Below are positions 29,010 through 36,807 of a DNA stretch of 64,000 bases, piece by piece. Under the pieces are notes generated by a model that had not been told where the DNA came from, did not search any database, and saw nothing but the letters and a program-made list of their open reading frames with translations. The DNA is from Pseudomonas fluorescens (GTDB lineage Bacteria > Pseudomonadota > Gammaproteobacteria > Pseudomonadales > Pseudomonadaceae), in the NCBI RefSeq assembly GCF_001708445.1, contig NZ_CP015637.1, positions 5,023,001-5,087,000 on the forward strand. Reading direction: 5' to 3'. Numbering within the stretch: position 1 is the first letter of the stretch; each line of letters begins with the position of its first letter. Made by a program: the position numbers and the translations under genes.

Positions 29010-29024
29010 TGGAGCATGACCGCA

Positions 29025-30341
29025 TCAGGTCATCTGGATGATGGTCTGCATGATGGTGCTCTGGGTGGAGATGGTCTTGGCGTTCGCCTGATAGTTGCTC
29101 TGGGCCTTGATCAGGTCCACCAGCTCGTTGGTCAGGTTGACGTTGGAGTTCTCCAGGGAGTTGGCCACGATCGAACCCAGCGTACCGGATTGCGGTGCGT
29201 CGTAACCCGGCTGGCCCGAGGCGAACGTCTCTCTCCAGGCGGTGCCGCCGGATGGCTGCAGGCCCTGCTCGTTGTTGAAGCTGGCCAGAGAGATCTGGCC
29301 GATGGCCTTGCTCTGCTGGTTACTGAAGGTGGCGAACAGCACACCGCTGCCGTCGATCTTCAAGCCGGTGATCTGGCCAGTGGCATAACCGTCGGTGACC
29401 GGCGGGTTACGGTAGCTGGCCGAGTTGTACTGGGTGATGTTGGCCATGTTGACGGCAATACCGCCAGCGTTGGCCGCTGCACCGTTAGGCGTCCAGACAC
29501 CATTGACCAGGCCGCCCGGCTTCCAGTTGGAAATAGTCAGGGTGGTATTGGACACGGTGGCTGGCGGGGTGACGATCCCGGTGAGCTTGCCGGCGGTGTC
29601 AAACGACAACGTCGAGGCTACGGGCGCCGTGGAACCGGTGCCGCTGATCGGGGTGCCGTCAGGGTTACGCCCGTCAATCAGGGTGTAGGAGTTCCAGGTG
29701 TTGGAACCGGTTTTCACCAGGTACTGCACCATAGGATGCGCATTGCCCTGCGTATCGTAGAGCGTGGTGGAGTATTGAGTGTTGAAGCTGTCCGTCTTGG
29801 TCGGATCAAAGGGGTGCAACGTCTGATCGATCGGCAGCTCGGACGAGTTCAGGTTACTGGTGGAGTCCACCTTGCTCGAAGCCTTCGGCGGCAGGTTCGA
29901 CAGGTTCAATTGCAGGTCGGTCAGGCCGCCCTTGATGATCTTGCCGTCAGCATCCGCCGCATAACCCTGCAGGCGCGAGGTACCGGTGTTGTTGGTGATG
30001 TAGCCGTCCTTGTCCGCACGGAAGGCGCCGCTGCGGGTGTACTCCAGCGAGCCGTCGGTACCCTTCTGCACGAAGAAGCCGCCGCCCTGGATCGCCATGT
30101 CCAGGATGCCGCCACTGTTGTTGACGTCGCCCTGGGTGAACTGCTGGGACACTGCCGCCAGGTTCACACCGTTGCCGATGCTGTTCTGGCCGGTACCCAG
30201 TTTGGAGGCCGCGTAGATATCCGCGAATTCCGCACGGGACGATTTGAAGCCAGTGGTCGCGACGTTGGCGATGTTGTTGCCGGTCACGTCCAGTTGTTTG
30301 TTGGCCGCATAGAGGCCGCTAAGGCCGATGTTAAAAGACAT
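29025..30341 (-). CDS. flgE: Flagellar hook protein FlgE
   Basis: A 438-residue rod/hook family protein that polymerises into the hook outside the cell. The N-terminal motif SFNIGLSGLYAANKQLDVTGNNIANVATTGFKSSR and the C-terminal coiled region SLENSNVNLTNELVDLIKAQSNYQANAKTISTQ are the conserved polymerisation ends; the middle (about 150-330) is variable and Ser/Thr/Gly-rich. Exported by the flagellar type III system, so no signal peptide. It follows flgD by 31 bp and is the last gene before a terminator. Confidence 0.96.
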   Translation of the reverse strand: MSFNIGLSGLYAANKQLDVTGNNIANVATTGFKSSRAEFADIYAASKLGTGQNSIGNGVNLAAVSQQFTQGDVNNSGGILDMAIQGGGFFVQKGTDGSLEYTRSGAFRADKDGYITNNTGTSRLQGYAADADGKIIKGGLTDLQLNLSNLPPKASSKVDSTSNLNSSELPIDQTLHPFDPTKTDSFNTQYSTTLYDTQGNAHPMVQYLVKTGSNTWNSYTLIDGRNPDGTPISGTGSTAPVASTLSFDTAGKLTGIVTPPATVSNTTLTISNWKPGGLVNGVWTPNGAAANAGGIAVNMANITQYNSASYRNPPVTDGYATGQITGLKIDGSGVLFATFSNQQSKAIGQISLASFNNEQGLQPSGGTAWRETFASGQPGYDAPQSGTLGSIVANSLENSNVNLTNELVDLIKAQSNYQANAKTISTQSTIMQTIIQMT

Positions 30342-30372
30342 GTTTCTCTCCCTCTGCCGTATTTAGCCGGCT

Positions 30373-31098
30373 CTATGTACCGATAGTCTGAATTTGCGAC
30401 AGCTTGATGCTGCCCATGCCGCCCGCCAGGTTCAGCAGCATTTCGCCGCCGGTCTGGCTCAGGGTCACGCTCGTTACCGTTGCCGGCAGCGACGTGGCCA
30501 GGGCAACCGCATCGCCCGCGTCGTTCTTGGTGGTGGCATTGAAGGTGTAGGTGCCGGCTGGGGCGACCGCGCCGTTGTCGTCCTTGCCATCCCAGATAAA
30601 GCTCTGGTTGCCGGCAGCCTGGGCGCCCATATCGAGGGTGCGCACCACGTTGCCGTCCTTGTCGGCGATCTTGACGGAGACGTTGCCCACCGCCGAAGTC
30701 ACCGCCACCGAACCGGTCATGCTCTTGCTCGTGTCCACGGTGGACTTGTCGGTCTGGATGACCACCGAACGCCCTACCAGCGACGACGCTTGCAGTGCTT
30801 GCGACGAGCTGAAGTTGCTGGAGATCGCGTTGACCGAGTCGTTCAGGGTGTTGATGCCTTCCAGGCTGCTGAACTGAGCCAACTGCGCCACGAACGCACC
30901 ATTGTCCTGGGGCGACAGCGGGTTCTGGTTTTTCAGCTGGGTCACCAGCAACTGCAGGAACGCGTCCTTGCCCAGCGACTGGCTGCCTGTCGCCGCCTTG
31001 GTAGCGCTGTTAAGACTGCTGTTGTCCGTTGCGGTCTTGACCTTGGAATTGAAAAGGTCCTGGACTGCCGAGTTGTTTGACGTATCAACGATGGCCAT
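30373..31098 (-). CDS. flgD: Flagellar hook assembly (cap) protein FlgD
   Basis: A 241-residue hook-cap scaffold. The N-terminal export/assembly region has LGKDAFLQLLVTQLKNQNPLSPQDNGAFVAQLAQFSSLEGI, the FlgD signature; the C-terminal part holds FLG_Ig-like and Tudor-like segments (VRTLDMGAQAAGNQSFIWDGKDDNGAVAPAG). It lies 16 bp after flgC and 31 bp before flgE. Confidence 0.95.
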   Translation of the reverse strand: MAIVDTSNNSAVQDLFNSKVKTATDNSSLNSATKAATGSQSLGKDAFLQLLVTQLKNQNPLSPQDNGAFVAQLAQFSSLEGINTLNDSVNAISSNFSSSQALQASSLVGRSVVIQTDKSTVDTSKSMTGSVAVTSAVGNVSVKIADKDGNVVRTLDMGAQAAGNQSFIWDGKDDNGAVAPAGTYTFNATTKNDAGDAVALATSLPATVTSVTLSQTGGEMLLNLAGGMGSIKLSQIQTIGT

Positions 31099-31114
31099 TA
31101 TTTGGCGCCCCTTA

Positions 31115-31558
31115 TCACTGACCCAGGGTCAGGACCTTCTGCATCATGGTTTTGGCGGTGTTCATCATTTCCGCGTTGGTCTGGAACGAGCGGCTGGCGG
31201 AAATCATGTCGGCCATCTCCTCGACCACGTTGACGTTGGGGTAGTAGACATAACCCTTTTCGTTCGCGGCGGGATGGTTAGGCTCGTAACGTGCTTCGAG
31301 GTTGCTCTGGTCTTCGACCACGCCGAGCACCTGCACACCCTGGCCGGCGGCGTCCTGGTTCTGGAACAGCGAATCGCTGCCGCCGCTCTGGCCGCCCTGG
31401 AACATGGTGGCAAATACCGGGTGGCGGGCGCGGTAGGTCTGGTCAATGCTCGAAGACACGGTCTCGGCGTTGGCGATGTTACTGGCGACGGTGTTGAGGC
31501 GCGTGGTTTGAGCGCTCATGCCACTACCGGCAATATTGAAAACACTGGACAGGGACAT
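31115..31558 (-). CDS. flgC: Flagellar basal-body rod protein FlgC
   Basis: A 147-residue proximal rod protein. It has the rod N-terminus SLSSVFNIAGSGMSAQTTRLNTVASNIANAETV and the C-terminal VNVVEEMADMISASRSFQTNAEMMNTAKTMM helix. It starts 3 bp after flgB stops. Confidence 0.96.
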   Translation of the reverse strand: MSLSSVFNIAGSGMSAQTTRLNTVASNIANAETVSSSIDQTYRARHPVFATMFQGGQSGGSDSLFQNQDAAGQGVQVLGVVEDQSNLEARYEPNHPAANEKGYVYYPNVNVVEEMADMISASRSFQTNAEMMNTAKTMMQKVLTLGQ

Positions 31559-31561
31559 GGC

Positions 31562-31969
31562 TTACTCTCCACGCAGGGCTGACATCAGCCCTTTGAATTT
31601 GCTGTTGAGCAGGGTAAAGCTGGCCTGGAAGTTCACCGAGTTTTCGGCATAGGCCGATTGCTCCAGCTGGGCGTCGACGGTGTTCTGGTCGATGGATGGC
31701 TGCATCGGCGTGCGATACAGCAGCGACTCGTCACCACTGCTCAGGCCTTGCGCTTCAATATGACGGCTGTTGGTCATGTTCAAGGCGAAGGTGCCGTTCT
31801 TGGTCTTGTCCTGCTGTGCTGCGAGCACGGCGGAGAAGTCCAGGTCCCGAGCCTTGTAGTTCGGGGTATCGGCGTTGGCAATGTTGTTGGCCAGGACTTC
31901 GGCGCGCTGGGCGCGGAAGCCCAGGGCTTGTTCATGGATACCGAGCGCTTTATCGAAGCTGATGCTCAT
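31562..31969 (-). CDS. flgB: Flagellar basal-body rod protein FlgB
   Basis: A 135-residue proximal rod protein with SFDKALGIHEQALGFRAQRAEVLANNIANADTPNYKARDLDF. ATG 31969 is chosen over a longer frame to 32098, which would run through the sigma-54 promoter. First gene of flgBCDE, spaced 3, 16 and 31 bp from one gene to the next. Confidence 0.95.
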   Translation of the reverse strand: MSISFDKALGIHEQALGFRAQRAEVLANNIANADTPNYKARDLDFSAVLAAQQDKTKNGTFALNMTNSRHIEAQGLSSGDESLLYRTPMQPSIDQNTVDAQLEQSAYAENSVNFQASFTLLNSKFKGLMSALRGE

Positions 31970-32014
31970 GGCGGAAACCTTTAGGCTGACCTGCTGTGCG
32001 TTAACAGGGTTATA

Positions 32015-32029
32015 GCAAGGTGCATGCCA
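32015..32029 (-). promoter_or_regulatory. Sigma-54 promoter of flgBCDE
   Basis: Minus strand TGGCATGCACCTTGC fits TGGCAC-N5-TTGC with one mismatch and exact GG-N10-GC spacing. Start site near 32003, leader about 34 nt. In P. aeruginosa flgBCDE is RpoN/FleR dependent. Confidence 0.75.
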
Positions 32030-32109
32030 ATCTTGTGAAAGCCCGGATATCAAGGGGTTGCGGGGAGCTTGCCGACGGCAATGCCAGAAAAGCGGCAACC
32101 GTTTTCCGC

Positions 32110-32141
32110 GTGACGCCAGTAAAGCGGCAATGGGGAGTTGC
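32110..32141 (-). terminator. Possible terminator of cheR
   Basis: AAAGCGGCAA-CTCCCCA-TTGCCGCTTT on the minus strand makes a 10-bp stem with a short T run; lies after cheR and its REP element. Confidence 0.55.
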
Positions 32142-32170
32142 CGCTTTCTTCAACTTTGCCGCAAAAAAAA

Positions 32171-32260
32171 TGTAGGAGGGGGCTTGCCCCCGATAGCGGT
32201 GTATCAGTGATAGATACATCAACTGAACCACTGCTATCGGGGGCGAGCCCCCTCCCACAT
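32171..32260. repeat. REP doublet downstream of cheR
   Basis: Two inverted GGGGGCTTGCCCCCGATAGC-type units, 90 bp in total, flank a spacer containing TATC/GATA palindromes (GTATCAGTGATAGATAC). Nearly identical arms to the copies at 51.75 and 55.5 kb. Confidence 0.9.
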
Positions 32261-32266
32261 TCTTTA

Positions 32267-33094
32267 TTACTTGGCCTGGTAGATGATCCCCGGGCTGCAC
32301 TGCACCATCTGGAAATGATCGGGCAGGCCGTTCAACGCTTCGGATGCACCGAGGAACAGGTAACCGCCGCGCTTGAGGGTGCCGTGGATGCGCAGCAAGA
32401 TGTCTTTCTTCACTTCGGCAGAGAAGTAGATCAGCACGTTGCGGCAGAACACTATGTCGAACTTGCCCAGGCTGGCGTAGCTGTCGAGCAGGTTGAACGA
32501 GCGAAACTCCACTCGGTTCTTGATCGGCGCCTTGACCGCCCAGCGCCCCGCCCCTTTCGGGTCGAAGTAACGTTGCAGGCGCTCCTGGGACAGGCCACGC
32601 CCCAGGGCCAGGCTGTCGTACTCGCCGGTCTTGCAGTTGGTGAGCATGGTGCCGGATAAATCCGTCGCCACAATTTGCGCACCGGCCTTCAGCTGGCCCA
32701 TGTTGGTCCGCTCGAATTCATCGATGGTCATCGAGATCGAGTACGGTTCCTGCCCCGAAGAACAGGCTGCCGACCAGATGCGCAAGCGCTGGCCCGGGCT
32801 GGCCTTGATAGCCTCCGGCAACACTTTGCTCTTGAGCACCTCGAAGGGGTATGTATCGCGAAACCACAGGGTTTCGTTGGTGGTCATGGCATCGACCACC
32901 ATTTCCTTGAGCCCACTGCGCGGCTGGCCCTGGATCCGCTGGACCAACTCACCCAGGGACTTGATGCCCTGCTGTTCCATCAGCTTGTTGAGACGGCTGG
33001 ATACCAGGTATTGCTTGTTTTCACCAAGCAATATGCCACAGGCTTTTTCCAGGAAGACCCGGAACTGTTCGAAATCCAAATTACCCGTAGACAA
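32267..33094 (-). CDS. cheR: Chemotaxis protein methyltransferase CheR
   Basis: A 275-residue SAM-dependent methyltransferase acting on glutamates of chemoreceptors. N-terminal helical domain (about 1-75), then the SAM fold with WSAACSSGQEPYSISM, VATDLSGTML and FDIVFCRNVLIYFS. The start appears to be TTG 33094 (MSTGNLDFEQFRVFL) behind GAGGCGG. It is 43 bp downstream of cheV; cheV-cheR pairing is standard in Pseudomonas. Confidence 0.94.
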   Translation of the reverse strand: MSTGNLDFEQFRVFLEKACGILLGENKQYLVSSRLNKLMEQQGIKSLGELVQRIQGQPRSGLKEMVVDAMTTNETLWFRDTYPFEVLKSKVLPEAIKASPGQRLRIWSAACSSGQEPYSISMTIDEFERTNMGQLKAGAQIVATDLSGTMLTNCKTGEYDSLALGRGLSQERLQRYFDPKGAGRWAVKAPIKNRVEFRSFNLLDSYASLGKFDIVFCRNVLIYFSAEVKKDILLRIHGTLKRGGYLFLGASEALNGLPDHFQMVQCSPGIIYQAK

Positions 33095-33137
33095 AGATAC
33101 CGCCTCTTAAATCGTGTGACCGCCAGGGAAAAAGCCC

Positions 33138-34070
33138 CTAGCCGTGATCTGCTGCCTTGATCCGGTCGACTACCCGGGATGCCAGGTCATCAGGGCGGAA
33201 TTTGGCCAGAAAGTCGTCGGCACCGACCTTCTTGACCATCGCCTGATTGAATACGCCCGACAACGAAGTATGCAGGATGATATGCAATTTTTGCATGCGT
33301 GGATCGTTACGTATCTCAGCCGTGAGGGTGTAGCCGTCCATTTCCGGCATCTCGATGTCGGAGATCATCATCAAGAATTCTTCTTCCGGCTTCTTGCCTT
33401 CATCGACCAGCTTGCGCAGGTAATCCAACGCCTGGCGACCATCATTGAGCGCCACCACGTCCACGCCGACGGTTTGCAGGCAACGGGTCACCTGCTTACG
33501 CGCCACCGAAGAATCGTCCACCGTCAGTACGCGCAAGGAAATCGCCTTGTGCGCGGTATCGGCGTCCACCACACCGACCGAAATCGATTCAGAGGTGGGC
33601 GCCACTTCGGCGAGGATTTTCTCCACGTCGATAATTTCTACAAGCTGGTTGTCCACCCGCGTCACTGCCGTGAGGTAGTGATCGCGACCGGTGCCCTTGG
33701 GTGGCGGATGAATTTCTTCCCAGTTCATGTTGACGATGCGTTCCACCGAGCGCACCAGGAAACCCTGGGTCTTGGTGTTGTATTCGGTAATGATCACAAA
33801 CGGGTTCTCGCGATCCTGCAGACCGGACGACCCTGTCGCCAAGGCCAGGTCAAGAATCGGGATGGTCGCGCCACGGATGTTGGCCACGCCACACACCACC
33901 GGACTGGACTTGGGCATGATCGTCAGCTTGGGGCACTGCAGCACTTCCCGCACTTTGAACACATTGATGCCGTATAGCTGCTTGCCGTCCAGACGAAACA
34001 GCAACAACTCCAGGCGATTCTGCCCTACCAGCTGTGTGCGCTGGTTTACTGAATCCATTACACCTGCCAT
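33138..34070 (-). CDS. cheV: Chemotaxis coupling protein CheV
   Basis: A 310-residue fusion of a CheW-like coupling domain (about 15-165, ELLLFRLDGKQLYGINVFKVREVL) and a receiver domain (about 178-305) with phospho-acceptor Asp in MMISDIEMPEMDGY and Lys in VGADDFLAKF. It couples receptors to CheA and can be phosphorylated for adaptation. Divergent from flgA across 81 bp, which includes GGGTAC/GTACCC (34099-34114) in its leader. Confidence 0.95.
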   Translation of the reverse strand: MAGVMDSVNQRTQLVGQNRLELLLFRLDGKQLYGINVFKVREVLQCPKLTIMPKSSPVVCGVANIRGATIPILDLALATGSSGLQDRENPFVIITEYNTKTQGFLVRSVERIVNMNWEEIHPPPKGTGRDHYLTAVTRVDNQLVEIIDVEKILAEVAPTSESISVGVVDADTAHKAISLRVLTVDDSSVARKQVTRCLQTVGVDVVALNDGRQALDYLRKLVDEGKKPEEEFLMMISDIEMPEMDGYTLTAEIRNDPRMQKLHIILHTSLSGVFNQAMVKKVGADDFLAKFRPDDLASRVVDRIKAADHG

Positions 34071-34124
34071 GCCCAGACTCCTACGCTAAAACCTTCGGGG
34101 GTACGACGCGTACCCAATACTAAA

Positions 34125-34139
34125 CGGCACGAGCTTTGC
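34125..34139 (+). promoter_or_regulatory. Sigma-54 promoter of flgA
   Basis: CGGCACGAGCTTTGC matches the -24/-12 consensus with one mismatch and exact GG-N10-GC spacing. The predicted start site, about 34150, is only a few bases before the flgA ATG, so the mRNA would be almost leaderless. Confidence 0.7.
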
Positions 34140-34151
34140 TATTTATTGGCT

Positions 34152-34916
34152 ATGGACATTAAAACGACAGTTTCCCGACGCCTTCGCCTCCCACGCAGCC
34201 GCAGATTGCTCTGCGTCTCGATGGCGTTGCTTGCCTTGAGCCTGGGAACCACGGCCCGCGCAGATAACGTCACCTTGCCTGATCTACTTATCGGCGTCAC
34301 TCAAGGCTTTCTTGAGTTCACTGTAGAAGATTATCTGGCGACCACCCAGACACCTGGGCGCTATGAAATCCAGGTCAACCAGCTAGACCCGCGCTTGCGC
34401 ATGCCAATGTGCGACAAGGAATTGACAGCGTCCCTGGAAAGCCCCGCACAGCCTATCGGCCGTGTGACGGTGAAGGTTCGCTGCGAGGGCGCCTCGCCCT
34501 GGACCGTGTTTGTGCCAGCGCAGGTCAAGTTGTTCCGCGATGTCGTGGTGGTGGTAAGACCGTTGAAACGCACTGGCATCATCGGTTTCGAGGACGTGGC
34601 CTTGCGTGAACGCGACATCAGTTTGATCAACCAGGGCTATCTGACGTCGGTCGATCAGGCCATCGGGCAGAAACTTACCCGACCAATGGTCACCGATCAG
34701 GTCATTACCCTGGTCCATCTGGAGCAGGCCGAGGTGGTTCGCAAGGGTGACCAGGTGGTAATTTCCGCGAGCAGCGGCGGTTTGAATGTGAAAATGCCGG
34801 GTGAAGCGCTGTCCAACGGAGGCATGAGTGAGCAGATACGCGTCAAGAACCTCAACTCCAATCGTGTCATCAAGGCACGGGTAACAGCCCCCGGACAAGT
34901 CGAGGTTGCTTTATAG
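34152..34916 (+). CDS. flgA: Flagellar P-ring assembly chaperone FlgA
   Basis: A 254-residue periplasmic chaperone for FlgI assembly. Sec signal peptide with Arg-rich n-region (RRLRLPRSRRLL) and hydrophobic core (VSMALLALSLGTTARA, cut near residue 38). The C-terminal SAF domain contains GIIGFEDVALRERDIS and IRVKNLNSNRVIKARV. ATG 34152 is taken; TTG 34146 is in frame, and ATG 34221 would remove the charged n-region. Divergent from cheV; followed by flgM. Confidence 0.92.
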   Translation: MDIKTTVSRRLRLPRSRRLLCVSMALLALSLGTTARADNVTLPDLLIGVTQGFLEFTVEDYLATTQTPGRYEIQVNQLDPRLRMPMCDKELTASLESPAQPIGRVTVKVRCEGASPWTVFVPAQVKLFRDVVVVVRPLKRTGIIGFEDVALRERDISLINQGYLTSVDQAIGQKLTRPMVTDQVITLVHLEQAEVVRKGDQVVISASSGGLNVKMPGEALSNGGMSEQIRVKNLNSNRVIKARVTAPGQVEVAL

Positions 34917-34993
34917 ATCACTGGAATAGGACGCCAGCTTTTCCTACACTGTGTGCCAGATGTTGCGCGTGCAGGTTTATTGTCAATCGAGCC

Positions 34994-35020
34994 TAAAGTT
35001 TGTCCGGGTATGGCCGAAAA
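34994..35020 (+). promoter_or_regulatory. FliA (sigma-28) promoter of flgMN
   Basis: TAAA at 34994-34997, a 15-bp spacer and GCCGAAAA at 35013-35020 match the flagellar sigma consensus TAAA-N15-GCCGATAA with one mismatch. flgMN is a FliA-dependent class IV unit in P. aeruginosa. Confidence 0.75.
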
Positions 35021-35059
35021 CATGGCAAGCGTCCAAATACCCAGAGGTTTTTAATTATC

Positions 35060-35383
35060 ATGGTCATCGATTTCAGTCGTTTGAATAACTCCCCGGCATT
35101 GCCAGGCACTACGCGCACCAGCGGCACCAAGGACAGCGTAGAAGCCAAGGCCCAGCCTCTGCCTGCCAAGACAGAACAGGCCAGCGCCAGCCAAAGCGGG
35201 GAATCCGTACACCTGAGCAATGAGGCTCAACAGTTGCAGAAGGTCACTGACTCGCTGCGCGACCAACCTGTGGTCAATAAAGCCCGCGTGGCCGAATTGA
35301 AACAGGCTATCGCCGATGGCAGCTATAAAGTCGACAGCAACCGTGTAGCCAGCAAGCTGCTTAACTTCGAAGCCGAGCGCTAG
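35060..35383 (+). CDS. flgM: Anti-sigma-28 factor FlgM
   Basis: A 107-residue protein that binds and inhibits FliA until hook completion, when it is exported. The C-terminal FliA-binding region reads [33 protein letters not shown]; the N-terminal half is polar and probably disordered. ATG 35060 starts VIDFSRLNN. Cotranscribed with flgN 47 bp downstream. Confidence 0.93.
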   Translation: MVIDFSRLNNSPALPGTTRTSGTKDSVEAKAQPLPAKTEQASASQSGESVHLSNEAQQLQKVTDSLRDQPVVNKARVAELKQAIADGSYKVDSNRVASKLLNFEAER

Positions 35384-35430
35384 GCAAAGGCCTGCGCAGG
35401 GCTTTTGGACGCTTAAAACCAAGGCCAGCC

Positions 35431-35901
35431 ATGCACCACGACGAAACCTTGCTTCAACTGATCATTGATGATCTGGCGCCGACGCAACAATTGCTCGAGC
35501 TGCTGAAAGAAGAGACCCTGGCCCTCTACGGCCGGGATATGCCGCTGCTGGAAGATATCCTGGCGCGCAAACAGTCGCTGATTGTCCTGCTGGAACAGCA
35601 TGGCAAGAAGCGCAGCCAGATTCTCACCAGCCTGGGCCTGCCCGCCGATCACGACGGCCTCGCCCAACTGGCCAGCCACTCCTCGGTCGGCGATCAACTG
35701 CTGGCCCAAAGCAAAGAACTCAACCAATTGCTCAGCCAGTGCCAGGAAGTCAACCTGCTCAACGGCCAGTCGATCCAGCTTCAGCAAGCTACGACCGCCA
35801 ACCAGCTGCGTATACTCCACGGCGGTGAGCCACCGGCGCTGTACAACGCCCAAGGCTCTACCTCACGCTTGGTCAAACCAAGCACCCGCAGCCAAGCCTG
35901 A
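35431..35901 (+). CDS. flgN: Flagellar export chaperone FlgN
   Basis: A 156-residue, mostly helical protein of the FlgN family, chaperone for hook-junction proteins FlgK and FlgL. The helical core DDLAPTQQLLELLKEETLALYGRDMPLLEDILARKQSLIVLLEQH and the C-terminal NGQSIQLQQATTANQLRIL segment fit the family. Placement after flgM supports the call. Confidence 0.9.
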   Translation: MHHDETLLQLIIDDLAPTQQLLELLKEETLALYGRDMPLLEDILARKQSLIVLLEQHGKKRSQILTSLGLPADHDGLAQLASHSSVGDQLLAQSKELNQLLSQCQEVNLLNGQSIQLQQATTANQLRILHGGEPPALYNAQGSTSRLVKPSTRSQA

Positions 35902-35997
35902 CGCCCGTTTTCGGCACAGCCTATCCAAGGCCCGCCACATACTGGCAAAATGCCGGTTCTTGCGTGTAGTCGTATTTTGTCTGGAGATGGAAGAACC

Positions 35998-36747
35998 GTG
36001 TTCAACGCCCTTAATGCGGAAGATGCTCCGCAGCCACCCAAGGTGCTCACCACGCCTCTGGAAATCGCCGGCACCTTGCGAATGCTGCAAGAAAGCCATG
36101 ATCCGCTGATCATCACCTTCCACGAACGCAGCCAGCGCTTCCAGAGCTACCTGGTCGATGTCGATCGGGACAGCAAGACCCTGGCCCTGGACGAAATGAT
36201 CCCGCGTGACGGCGAACGCCACCTTGAGAATGGCGAACCCTTCCGCATCGAAGGCTTTCACGACGGCGTGCGCGTCGCCTGGGAAAGCAATGGCACCCTG
36301 ACCATCAGCGAAAAAGATGGCCATCGCATCTACACCGGCGCCATGCCGGGCGAGGTGGTCTACCACCAGCGCCGCAATGCCTTCCGCGCGGCACTGAAGC
36401 TGGCCCAACTGGTCAATATCGAGCTGGGCGGCGAGAAACTCAAGGCCCCGGTCAGCGGCAAGCTGCTGGATATTTCCGCCACCGGCTGCAAATTGCGCTT
36501 CGAAGGCGATATCTCCGAACGCCTGCAGTTGGGCCAGGTCTACGATCGCTTTATCGCTGCCCTGCCGTTCGGCAGCATGACCACCTCCGTCGAGCTGCGT
36601 TACCTGCATTTCGAAGAGAAGATCAACACCACCTTCGCAGGCGTGCGCTTCCACAACATGAGCGGCCTGGTACAGCGCCAGGTCGAACGATTTGTGTATC
36701 AACTGCAACGCGAAGCGCGACGCTTCGACAAGGACGACGACTTCTAA
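35998..36747 (+). CDS. flgZ: Flagellar brake protein FlgZ/YcgR (PilZ, c-di-GMP receptor)
   Basis: A 249-residue protein with an N-terminal YcgR domain (about 15-125) and a C-terminal PilZ domain. The c-di-GMP motifs are intact: QRRNAFR (RxxxR) and DISATGCKL (D/N-x-S-x-x-G). When c-di-GMP is high such proteins slow the flagellar motor. GTG 35998 is chosen: it follows GGAG by 11 bases and gives [17 protein letters not shown], whose later part matches Pseudomonas FlgZ. A terminator follows immediately. Confidence 0.9.
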   Translation: MFNALNAEDAPQPPKVLTTPLEIAGTLRMLQESHDPLIITFHERSQRFQSYLVDVDRDSKTLALDEMIPRDGERHLENGEPFRIEGFHDGVRVAWESNGTLTISEKDGHRIYTGAMPGEVVYHQRRNAFRAALKLAQLVNIELGGEKLKAPVSGKLLDISATGCKLRFEGDISERLQLGQVYDRFIAALPFGSMTTSVELRYLHFEEKINTTFAGVRFHNMSGLVQRQVERFVYQLQREARRFDKDDDF

Positions 36748-36763
36748 GTGTTAAGATCGCGAC

Positions 36764-36803
36764 AAAAAAACGGGCAGACCCCTTTCAGGATCTGCCCGTT
36801 TTT
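36764..36803. terminator. Bidirectional terminator between flgZ and the MFS gene
   Basis: AAAAAAACGGGCAGA and TCTGCCCGTTTTT pair around a 12-nt loop, with A and T tracts on both sides, serving both convergent genes. Confidence 0.92.
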
Positions 36804-36807
36804 GCTT

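Noticed and set aside
34071..34124. FliA promoter for cheV
   Set aside because: Only a weak CCCGAAGG-like -10 and no TAAA at the right spacing; not supportable.
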